From positions 52,534,587 to 52,598,586 of the forward strand of contig NC_061865.1 of the NCBI RefSeq assembly GCF_907164915.1: 64,000 nt of DNA, written 5' to 3'. Position 1 is the stretch's first letter, and every line of letters begins with the position of its first letter. The notes below the pieces were generated by a model. The model saw only the letters and a list, made by a program, of their open reading frames with translations, made no database searches and was not told where the DNA came from. Made by a program: the position numbers and the translations under genes. The DNA comes from Impatiens glandulifera (taxonomy: Eukaryota > Streptophyta > Magnoliopsida > Ericales > Balsaminaceae). Of this stretch, positions 40,562-50,485 are shown one piece after another.

Positions 40562-41519
40562 ATTCGAACAAATTATATATTTGTTCATAATCCAACAAAT
40601 TATATATATATTTTTTCATAATTCAACCAATTATATTTTTTTTCATAAGACAAATTATATATTTTCTTTCATATGGAACAATTACATTTTTTTTTCATAA
40701 TCCGGCAAATATATATTTTATTTTTATAATCCTATATTTTTTTTCATAATTTGATAAATTATATTTATTTTTCATTAAAAAAAGTGTGAGTGATTTTTCA
40801 TAATCTGACAAATTATATATATTTTTGATAATACAACAAATTATATCTTTTCACACGACAAATTATATATATTTTTCATAATACTACAAATTATATCTTT
40901 TCATAATATTACAAATTATATATATTTTTCATAATCGACAAATTATATATATTTTTCATAATACGACAAATTATATCTTTATATAATACGACAAATTATA
41001 TATTTTTATAATACTACAAATTATATATATTTTTCATAATCCGACAAATTATATATTTTTAATTATCCGACAAATTATATATATATATTTTGATAATTCG
41101 AACAAATTATATATTTTTCCATAATCCAACAAATTATATATATATTTTTTCATAATTCAACCAATTATATTTTTTTTCATAAAACAATAATTCTATAAAT
41201 TTTTTTTTATAATTTGATAAATTATATTTATTTTTCAATAAAAAAAAGTGTATGCGATTTTTTATAATCCGATAAATTATATATATTTTTTTATAATCCG
41301 ACAAATTATATATATTTTTCATAATACGACAAATTATATCTTTTATATTATGACAAATTTTATCTTTTCATAATAATACAAATTATATATATTTTTCATA
41401 ATCCAACAAATTTTATATGTATTTTTCATAATAGGAAAAATTATATCTTTTCATAATACTACAATTATATATATTTTTCATAATCCTACAAATTATATAA
41501 TTGTTCATTATCTTATCTG

Positions 41520-41520
<1 letters not shown>

Positions 41521-41571
<51 letters not shown>
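41521..41571. repeat. Long (TA)n run
   Basis: About 24 TA units, in the same position within the array block as the runs at 38,158 and 45,684. Confidence 0.95.
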
Positions 41572-41572
<1 letters not shown>

Positions 41573-41842
41573 ATAATTGGAACATATTATATATTTTTCC
41601 ATAATTCAATAAATTATATATATATTTTTTTATAATTCAACCAATTATAGTTTTTTTTCATAAAACAAATTATATATTTTCTTTCATATCGACCAATTAC
41701 ATTTTTGTATAATCCGACAAATATATATTTTATTTTCATAATCCTATAAATTATACTTTTTTTTCATAATTTGATAAACTATATTTATTTTTCATTAAAA
41801 AAAAAGTGTAAGTGATTTTTCATAATTCGACAAATTATATAT

Positions 41843-42044
41843 GAGAAATGATTGAGAGGGAGAATTTGAGGGAGGGAATAATGTGGCGCAATTTGATTAG
41901 CCAAAAAAATAACAGAATTTCTCTCTTCTCTTCCTTCTCACCTTTTATCATTTTTCCAACTTTTTTCCAACCAGTGATGTAGCACATCATTCCCTCCTCC
42001 ATTTTCTCCCTCAATTTTTTCCCCTATCACTCCTCATTAACCTC
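41843..42044. mobile_element. MITE copy B (202 bp)
   Basis: Same element as copy A, here starting GAGAAATGATTGAGAGGG and ending CTCCTCATTAACCTC. It is flanked by the same ATTATATAT at 41,834-41,842 and 42,045-42,053, and by the same array sequence on both sides. Confidence 0.85.
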
Positions 42045-43350
42045 ATTATATATATTTTTTATAATCCGACAAATTATATCTTTTCATAATACATTAAATT
42101 ATATATATTTTACATAACAAATTATATCTTTTCATATTATTACAAATTATATATATTTTTCAGAAATTATATATTTTTTATTATTGGACAAATTATATAT
42201 ATATATATATATTTTTATATAATTCGAACAAATTATATATTTGTTCATAATCCAACAAATTATATATATATTTTTTCATAATTCAACCAATTATATTTTT
42301 TTCATAAGACAAATTATATATTTTCTTTCATATGGAACAATTACATTTTTTTTTTTCATAATCCGACAAATATATATTTTATTTTTATAATCCTATATTT
42401 TTTTTCATAATTTGATAAATTATATTTATTTTTCATTAAAAAATGTGTGAGTGATTTTTCATAATATGACAAATTATATATATTTTTGATAATACAACAA
42501 ATTATATCTTTTCACACGACAAATTATATATATTTTTCATAATACTACAAATTATATCTTTTCATAATATTACAAATTATATATATTTTTCATAATCCGA
42601 CAAATTCTATATATTTTTCATAATACGACAAATTATATTTTTGGTACGGACAAATTATATCTTCTTATAATACGACAAATTATATCTTTTTATAATACTA
42701 CAAATTATATATATTTTTCATAATCCGACAAATTATATATTTTTAATTATCCGACAAATTATATATATATTTTGATAATTCGAACAAATTATATATTTTT
42801 CCATAATCCAAGAAATTATATATATTTTTTTTCATAATTCAACCAATTATATTTTTTTTCATAAGACAATAATCCTATCATTTTTTTTTTATAATTTGAT
42901 AAATTATATTTATTTTTCAATAAAAAAAAGTGTAGGTGATTTTTTATAATCCGACAAATTATATATATTTTTTTATAATCCGACAAATTATATATATTTT
43001 TCATAATACGGTAAATTATAACTTTTATATTATGACAAATTTTATCTTTTCATAATAATACAAATTATATATATATTTTATAATTCGAACATATTATATA
43101 TTTTTCCATAATTCAACAAATTATATATATATTTTTTTATAATTCAACCAATTATAGTTTTTTTTCATAAGATAAATTATATATTTTTTTTCATATCGAC
43201 CAATTACATTTTTGTATAATCCGACAAATATATATTTTATTTTCATAATCCTATAAATTATACTTTTTTTTCATAATTTGATAAACTATATTTATTTTTC
43301 ATTAAAAAAAAAAGTGTAAGTGATTTTTCATAATTCGACAAATTATATAT

Positions 43351-43432
43351 GAGAAATGATTGGGAGGGGAATTTGAGGGAGGGAATGATGTGGCGATTAA
43401 CCAAAAAAATAACAGAATTTCTCTCTCTTCTC
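43351..43432. mobile_element. MITE copy C, truncated after ~82 bp
   Basis: It begins with the normal left end and runs through 'gggaatgatgtggcg' to 'tttctctctcttctc'. It is then cut and followed by the Harbinger-type element. The right half is missing. Confidence 0.85.
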
Positions 43433-43435
43433 TTA

Positions 43436-44299
43436 GAGCATCAGCAGCGCACAAGACCTCTGCCCTCTTATTTTGTGAAATCAATATTCCACATCAGCAA
43501 AAAGGGGGCACACATTATAGTTGTCCAAAACACTCCAATGCTTCCGCCCGCCCTCTTATCTAAATAATAAATTTTATTTATAATATTTTAAATAAATAAC
43601 TAATTTATAATATAGGAATATTATAACTAATATTCCTATATTATAGCTATATTATAGGAAAATTTGAGATTTTAAAATCACGTGTTAATATAATTAATAA
43701 AAAATATATTAATTTATTTAAAAAATATATTTATTAATTAAATAATATTCCTGTATTATATATATTATAGGAGAATTTAAAATTTCACCCTTAAAACATA
43801 TTAATATAATTAATAGAAAATATAAAATATTTTTATAATTTAAAATATATTATAATATTAAAAACGAATAAATTTGAGAATATATAACATATATATATAT
43901 AGGAAAATTTAAGAATATATAATTAATATTTCTATAGTATAATAAAATAGTATAATATTTTTATAATTAAATATATAATTAATATTATTATAATTTAATA
44001 TATAATTAATATTCCTATCTTATTGTAAAACTTTAGAATATATATTTATTTAATGTTATTATATTGTTACTTAAAAATAGTATGAAAAAAATATTATAAT
44101 TAAATATATAACTAATATTCCTATATTATATAATATATTATATTATATAATGATGAAAAAGTCAGAGGAGGGCATGACCGGCATAGAGGGCACTGCCCTC
44201 TTTTTGCTTCTATCTCCAATGCAGAAAATGAAAAAAACCAATGACCTGCCCTTTTCCACGCTGTCCCATGCGGGCACAGGTCATGCGCTGGAGATGCTC
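43436..44299. mobile_element. 864-bp non-autonomous PIF/Harbinger-type element
   Basis: The left end GAGCATCAGCAGCGC and the inverse of the right end GAGCATCTCCAGCGC form a 15-bp terminal inverted repeat with three mismatches. Both sides have TTA (43,433-43,435 and 44,300-44,302), the 3-bp target duplication of PIF/Harbinger elements. The outer ~130 bp on each side are GC-richer and share 'gccctcttat/ttttgc'-like pieces in inverse orientation. The core (43,560-44,150) is AT-rich. No transposase is encoded. Superfamily is inferred from TIR type and TSD. Confidence 0.8.
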
Positions 44300-44307
44300 T
44301 TATATAT

Positions 44308-44513
44308 GAGAAATGATTGGGAGGGGGAATTTGTGGGAGGGAATGATGTGGCGCAATTTGATTAGCCAAAAAAATAAAAGAATTTATCTCTCTTCTCTTC
44401 TTTCTCACCTTTTATCATTTTTCCAACTTTTTTTTCCAACCAGTGATGTAGCACATCATTCCCTCCTCCATTTTCTCCCTCAAATTCTTTCCCTATCACT
44501 CCTCATTAACCTC
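44308..44513. mobile_element. MITE copy D (206 bp)
   Basis: A full copy of the same MITE. Its left flank is only TTATATAT, because the Harbinger-type element ends just before it. The right flank is ATTATATAT, as for copies A and B. Confidence 0.85.
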
Positions 44514-45680
44514 ATTATATATATTTTTTATAATCCAACAAATTATATCTTTTCATAATACGTTAAATTATATATATTTTTCATAACAAATTATATCTTT
44601 TCATATTATTACAATATATATATATTTTTCGTAATCTGATAAATTATATATTTTTTATTATTGGACAAATTATATATATATATATATATTTATATAATTC
44701 GAACAAATTATATATTTGTTCATAATCCAACATATTATATATATATTTTTTCATAATTCAACCAATTATATTTTTTTTCATAAGACAAATTATATATTTT
44801 CTTTCATATGGAACAATTACATTTTTTTTCATAATCCGACAAATATATATTTTATTTTTATAATCCTATATTTTTTTTTCATAATTTGATAAATTATATT
44901 TATTTTTCATTAAAAAAAGTGTGAGTGATTTTTCATAATCTGACAAATTATATATATTTTTCATAATACAACAAATTATATCTTTTCACACGACAAATTA
45001 TATATATTTTTCATAATACTACAAATTATATCTTTTCATAATATTACAAATTATATATATTTTTCATAATCCGACAAATTATATATATTTTTCATAATAG
45101 GACAAATTATATTTTTGGTACGGACAAATTATATCTTTTTATAATACGACAAATTATATCTTTTTATAATACTATAAATTATATATATTTTTCATAATTC
45201 GACAAATTATATATTTTTAATTATCCGACAAATTATATATATATATATTTTGATAATTCGAACAAATTATATATTTTTCCATAATCCAACAAATTATATA
45301 TATTTTTTTTCATAATTCAACCAATTATATTTTTTTCATAAGACAATAATACTATAATTTTTTTTTATAATTTGATAAATTATATTTATTTTTCAATAAA
45401 ATAAAAGTGTATGTGATTTTTTATAATCCGACAAATTATATATATTTTTTTATAATCCGACAAATTATATATATTTTTCATAATACGACAAATTATATCT
45501 TTTATATTATGAAATTTTTTATCTTTTCATAATAATACAAATTATATATATTTTTCATAATCCAACAAATTTTATATATATTTTTCATAATAGGAAAAAT
45601 TATATCTTTTCATAATACTACAATTATATATATTTTTCATAATCCGACAAATTATATATTTGTTCATTATCTTATCTGAC

Positions 45681-45683
<3 letters not shown>

Positions 45684-45739
<56 letters not shown>
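45684..45739. repeat. Long (TA)n run
   Basis: About 27 TA units; another run of similar kind lies at about 46,228-46,275. Confidence 0.95.
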
Positions 45740-45743
<4 letters not shown>

Positions 45744-46227
45744 ATTCGAACATATTATATATTTTTCCATAATTCAACAAATTATATATATTTTTTTATA
45801 ATTCAACCAATTATAATTTTTTTTCATAAGACAAATTATATATTTTCTTTCATATCGATCAATTACATTTTTGTATAATCCGACAAATATATATTTTATT
45901 TTCATAATCCTATAAATTATATTTTTTTTTCATAATTTGATAAATTATATTTATTTTTCATTAAAAAAAAGTATAAGTGATTTTTCATAATTCGACAAAT
46001 TATATATATTTTTTATAATCCGACAAATTATATCTATTTTTCATAATACGACAAATTATATCTTTTCATAATAAGTCAAATTATATATATTTTTCAGAAC
46101 AAATTATATCTTTTCATAATACGTCAAATTATATATATTTTTCATAACAAATTATATTTTTTCATAATACTACAAATTATATATATTTTTCATAATCCGA
46201 CAAATTATATATTTTTCATTATCCGAC

Positions 46228-46278
<51 letters not shown>

Positions 46279-47010
46279 TATATATTTTTCATTATCCGAC
46301 AAATTATATATATATATATATATATATATTTTGATATTTCGAACAAATTATATATTTTTTCATAATTCAACAAATTATATATTTTTTTCATAATTCAACC
46401 AATTATATTTTTTTTCATAAGACAAATTATATATTTTCTTTCATATCGACCAATTACATTTTTTTTTCATAATCCCACAAATATATATTTTATTTTCATA
46501 ATCCTATATTTTTTTTTTAATAATTTGATAAATCATATTTATTTTTCATTAAAAAAAAGTGTGTGTGATTTTTTATAATCCGACAAATTATATATATTTT
46601 TCATAATACGATAAATTATATCTTTTCATAATACGACAAATTATATATATTTTTAATAATCCGACAAATTATATATATTTTTACAAATTATATCTTTTCA
46701 TATGACAAATTATATTTGTCAAATATCTTTTCATAATACTACAAATTGTATATATTTTTCATAATCTGACAAATTATATATTTTTCATTATACTATAAAT
46801 TATATATATTTTTCATAATCCGACAAATTATATATATATATATATATTTTGATAATTTGAACAAATTATATATTTTTTCATAATCCAACAAATTATATAT
46901 ATATATATTCATAATTCAACAAATTATATTTTTTTCATAATAGACAAATTATATATATTTTCATTAAAAAAATGTAAGTAATTTTGTATAATCCTACAAA
47001 TTATATATTA

Positions 47011-47530
47011 TATTTTTATTTCTCAGTCAACAAAAATGTGTAAGTTGTAACATAAATAATAAAAAGTTAAATATTGTTATGTATGGCAATAGATTAATGT
47101 AATATATAAATAAGTATAAATTTTAAATATTTATTACTAAAAATTTAATATAATATTAAACTAGGCCTTGGATTTGTGTACAAATATCTTAAAATTTTTA
47201 TATATAATAAAAATATTATTTTAATATTTTAGTTGAGATGATTCATAAAATCAATAAAAAGATTATAATTTTTGAAAAAATATTAAACAACTCTAACCTA
47301 AGAGGTTTTTAAATTTTTTGTATGATTTTACACTAATTAAGTAAAATTAATAAAATATTATTTATATTTAATAAAAAAAAATCATTTAAATAAGATTTTT
47401 TTATTTGATTAAACAATTTTGGTTATTTAAAAAGAGTATAATTAAATGTTGATGATTTTTTTAATAATAAATTAAATTATTAAAATATTGTTTTATATTT
47501 AATATTATAATAAAGAATTCAAATTTCCTA
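47011..47530. other. AT-rich spacer between array and ICU11-like gene
   Basis: Low-complexity A/T DNA without the array monomer. No feature was recognised before the promoter-like region starts at about 47,540. Confidence 0.6.
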
Positions 47531-47543
47531 AATCAAACAAGGT

Positions 47544-47665
47544 TAACCCTAATTTGAATGGAGCCAAATATTTCACACCTCATCTCATTCCAGCTAGAAG
47601 CATTAGAAATATGAAACCCTAATTTGTAACATAGAACCTGAATTTTGATTTCTTTGAAACCCTAA
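47544..47665 (+). promoter_or_regulatory. Three telobox-like motifs upstream of the ICU11-like gene
   Basis: AAACCCTAA occurs at 47,614-47,622 and 47,657-47,665, and TAACCCTAA at 47,544-47,552, all within 200 bp of the ATG at 47,739. Teloboxes are common in plant 5' regions of growth-related genes and are bound by TRB-type factors that help recruit Polycomb repressive complex 2. A role here is inferred. Confidence 0.6.
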
Positions 47666-47738
47666 TTCTCTCCGCAACCTCAGCCAATTCCTCTTTTTTC
47701 CTTCAGCTTACATCTCTCTCGTCATTCGTTTCAGAGAC

Positions 47739-50485
47739 ATGTATCGCCAAGGATCTCTAGATAGAAAGGAGACTCAAGCTGAAGCCGGAGCCGCAGCCGG
47801 AGCTGGAGCTGACAATGGCAATGGTAACCCCATTTCGTCGGCGGGCTTGCCTCCGTTATCGTCCTATCGTCTTAGGCTGAACCCAAACACAGATCACAAA
47901 CCTGATAACTATGAGGATCTTGAATTGGAGTTCAGTCCTCTGATTTTCAGCTCGCTTGAGAGGTACTTGCATCCTAATCTGTTGAATGTGCCGCGTGAAG
48001 TCAAGGTACAATACATCACGGAGATTTTGCATCGATATTCTCCAGAAGGGGAGAGAAGTCGAGTGAGTTTTGTATAATTCAAGAGTTATTGATTTTCTTT
48101 CTCTAATAGTAGTCAATTTTCACGTGCATGTGTTTTTTCTCCTTATGTTATACCCAAAGATTCATTTTTAGTGGTCGTTTGACAAGAACAACACTAGATT
48201 CTAGCGTAGGAACTGTTCTGGTTAGGTTTCCATTGTCTGACCATCAACAGGGACAAGGAAGCATCTTGTTATATGAAATCTGGTTGAGATCTCATTTGGG
48301 ATCTTCAAGAAAATTACTTTTGACTGAAAAAAGGATGACTTGTGAGCATGTTAACCTGGTTTGTTGATATAGCTGTGTTTGAATTTGAGGATTGTGGCAA
48401 GCATGGCTGCCTTGCATGATTAAATCTTTCTGTTTCATTTGGAAAGCCTTTGTTTTTCTTTATATGGTCAACTATTTGAAAGTAATTTTTCTGTGATTTC
48501 TATAACAGGTCCAGAAGCACCGAGAATACCGTCAGAAGATTATGTCCAATTATCAGGTACATGGTGTTCCTTCTTTCTGAACAGATTATTTTTTAATGCT
48601 TGTTTTCATTTTCTAGTGATTTGTGACCAACAGATTGTCTGCCTGCTATTTTCATGTTCTGTATTTCTCAGTTACTATTTCCTATTTGCAGCCTCTACAT
48701 AGGGAATTATACACTATGAATGCAACAAATTTCTTTGTGCCAACCTTTCTCAAGGCAATTAATGTCAATACTGAGGAGGGTTTTAAAAATATAATGACTG
48801 AGCACACACCTGGAGTGTTTTCATTTGAAATGTTCCAGCCACGATTCTGTGACAAGTTTCTATCTGAGGTATTTGCATAATAGTTAATCATGATCAACAG
48901 TCAACACATTAGCGAGCTCCAGCTCTCTTCCTTGTAGTTTAGTTGTTATGTTTTCTTATCAGGTTCTGATTGCCTAGGTGGAAAACTTTGAGAATTGGGT
49001 TCACGAGACAAAATTCAGAATCATGCGACCAAATACGATGAATAAATATGGTGCGGTTCTTGATGACTTTGGCATGGAAACCATGCTTGACAAGTTGACG
49101 GAGGACTTTATACGGCCTATATCTAAAGGTTGTAAGCTGTTGTTCAAATAGTTACAACTTGATGAATTAAATCATCTATTCTATTTTCTTTTGAATTCAT
49201 TCTGACTGATCTAGAGTGTTTTTGCAGTATTGTTCAATGAAGTGGGTGGATCCTCACTTGACTCTCATCATGGATTTGTTGTTGAATATGGATCGGACAG
49301 GGATGTTGATCTTGGTAAGCAGCTCTTTTAGTGAATAATGCAAAACCTTTGAACATTCTTTCAAATATCTCCATTCTTCTCCCCACTTTACTTTAAACCT
49401 CAAGTGGAAAGAGTCATCCTACTAGACCAAAGGTTTCAGGTTCGATTCCCACTAAGAATTCCCTGATTTAATTGGGGACCATGATGGTGGGGGTTGTGCT
49501 AGCCAACTCTAGGGAATATTTCATGATCGAAAAAAAACTTGCCTTCTTGCAAGGAACCCATTTGTATATGATTTCCTTCCTAGTTACACATTTATAATGA
49601 ACATCTTTCTAGGTTTCCATGTGGACGACTCTGAGGTTACTCTAAATGTGTGTCTGGGAAAACAATTTTCTGGTGGGGAATTGTTTTTCCGAGGTGTAAG
49701 ATGTGATAAGCACGTGAACTCAGAAACTCAGCCTGAGGTAAGGTGTCAAATACAACTACTTAGTATTTCTTCATGTTAACATGTTATCTTTAGATCGAAA
49801 TTACTGTATTTCTTCACACAAATAAATTTGTAGTTTGCCTGGGCGAAGTTAGTAAGTTATTTGGGCTTATGTAGAATTGCAATTGCGAAAACCTAAGATT
49901 CTGTATAAAATTGAAGTTGGACCTCTATATTCATGATGGGATCATTTGTCTGCTGAATATCTCATACATAACATGATAGAAATTAGCTGTTTTTCTTGTT
50001 AGACTTGTCTGATCAAGTTTATCGTGGTTCATTTTGCAGGAAATTTATGATTTTTCTCATGTTCCTGGGCGTGCACTTCTTCATCGTGGCCGCCACCGTC
50101 ATGGTGCTAGAGCTACAACTAGTGGACACAGAATCAACTTGTTGCTGTGGTGCAGAAGGTAAATTCAGTTATTTGGAATCTGTGTTTTGAGCATTTTTGT
50201 TGTTCCAACAATTTGTTTCAAAGTTGTCTAACATATTTCCATACACAGTTCTGCTTTCAGAGAGCTAAAAAAATATCAAACTGAATACCCCACCTGGTGT
50301 GCTGAGTGCCTTCGGAAGAAGAAAGAGAGGCAGCGACAGAAAGTGGCTGCCAAATTGGTAATAATATAAACATATAGAGAAAAAAGAAAAAAAGGATCTT
50401 ACTTTGCTGACATAAATTTTATTTCCAGGAATTAATAAGGAAGGAAGGAGAACAACAGCAACAGAGTAGAGAGAATGCTGCTTGA
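47739..50485 (+). CDS. ICU11: 2-oxoglutarate/Fe(II)-dependent dioxygenase, ICU11/CP2 family
   Basis: Nuclear 2OG/Fe(II) oxygenase. In Arabidopsis INCURVATA11 and CUPULIFORMIS2 act with Polycomb repressive complex 2 to silence genes, and ICU11 is linked to H3K36 methylation loss. Nine exons: 47739-48062, 48509-48556, 48692-48868, 48978-49128, 49228-49314, 49613-49737, 50040-50158, 50249-50357, 50429-50485. They join in phase to 398 aa. The N-terminus is Ala/Gly-rich (about residues 13-30), then LPPLSSYRLRLNPNTDHKPD. The oxygenase core has the iron motif HVDD (H265, D267) in GFHVDDSEVTLNVCLG, the distal histidine H325, and 2OG-binding R335 ten residues on in HGARATTSGHRINLLLW. The C-terminus is a charged basic/Gln-rich tail (RKKKERQRQK, EQQQQS). 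All ligands are intact. I cannot separate ICU11 from CP2. Confidence 0.92.
49385..49535 (+). mobile_element. Candidate tRNA-derived SINE in an intron of the ICU11-like gene
   Basis: Inside intron 49,315-49,612. A perfect B-box GGTTCGATTCC lies at 49,439-49,449, and about 40 bp upstream is an A-box-like 'aagtggaaagag'. This is followed by a GC-richer tail ('ggggaccatgatggtggggg') and then an A-rich run near 49,533. The size and the A-box/B-box spacing fit a SINE head. The family is not recognised and the element may be degenerate. Confidence 0.5.

Larger units (their letters stand above)
35930..47010. repeat. ~11-kb AT-rich minisatellite array with higher-order repeat structure
   Basis: The basic unit is about 25-35 bp: 'cataatccgacaaattat' followed by a TA/T spacer 'atatattttt'. 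Variants read ccgac, acgac, tacaac, aacaaa. The units form blocks of about 390-590 bp marked by 'cattaaaaaaagtgtaagtg' (near 37,940, 38,780, 39,235, 39,625, 40,115, 40,775, 41,240, 41,795, 42,435, 42,920, 43,305, 44,912, 45,395, 45,960, 46,550, 46,967) and by 'gataattcgaacaaattata'. Long TA runs recur at one place in the blocks. There is no coding content: the open frames inside (37,915, 41,134, 42,816, 45,660) are the monomer translated (YNLSDYKK). Known plant satellites were not compared. Confidence 0.92.

Noticed and set aside
37915..46000. Several minus- and plus-strand open frames in the AT-rich array, some nearly identical to each other (41,134-41,322 and 42,816-43,004), looking like a repeated small protein family.
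   Set aside because: They are the translated satellite monomer (NLSDYKKIYI repeated). Their similarity reflects the tandem array, and there is no start context, no GC bias and no splice structure.
35930..47010. Regular short repeats with variable spacers, reminiscent of a CRISPR array.
   Set aside because: This is a plant nuclear sequence. The spacers are themselves TA/T-rich repeats, unit lengths vary and no cas-like gene is present. It is a minisatellite.
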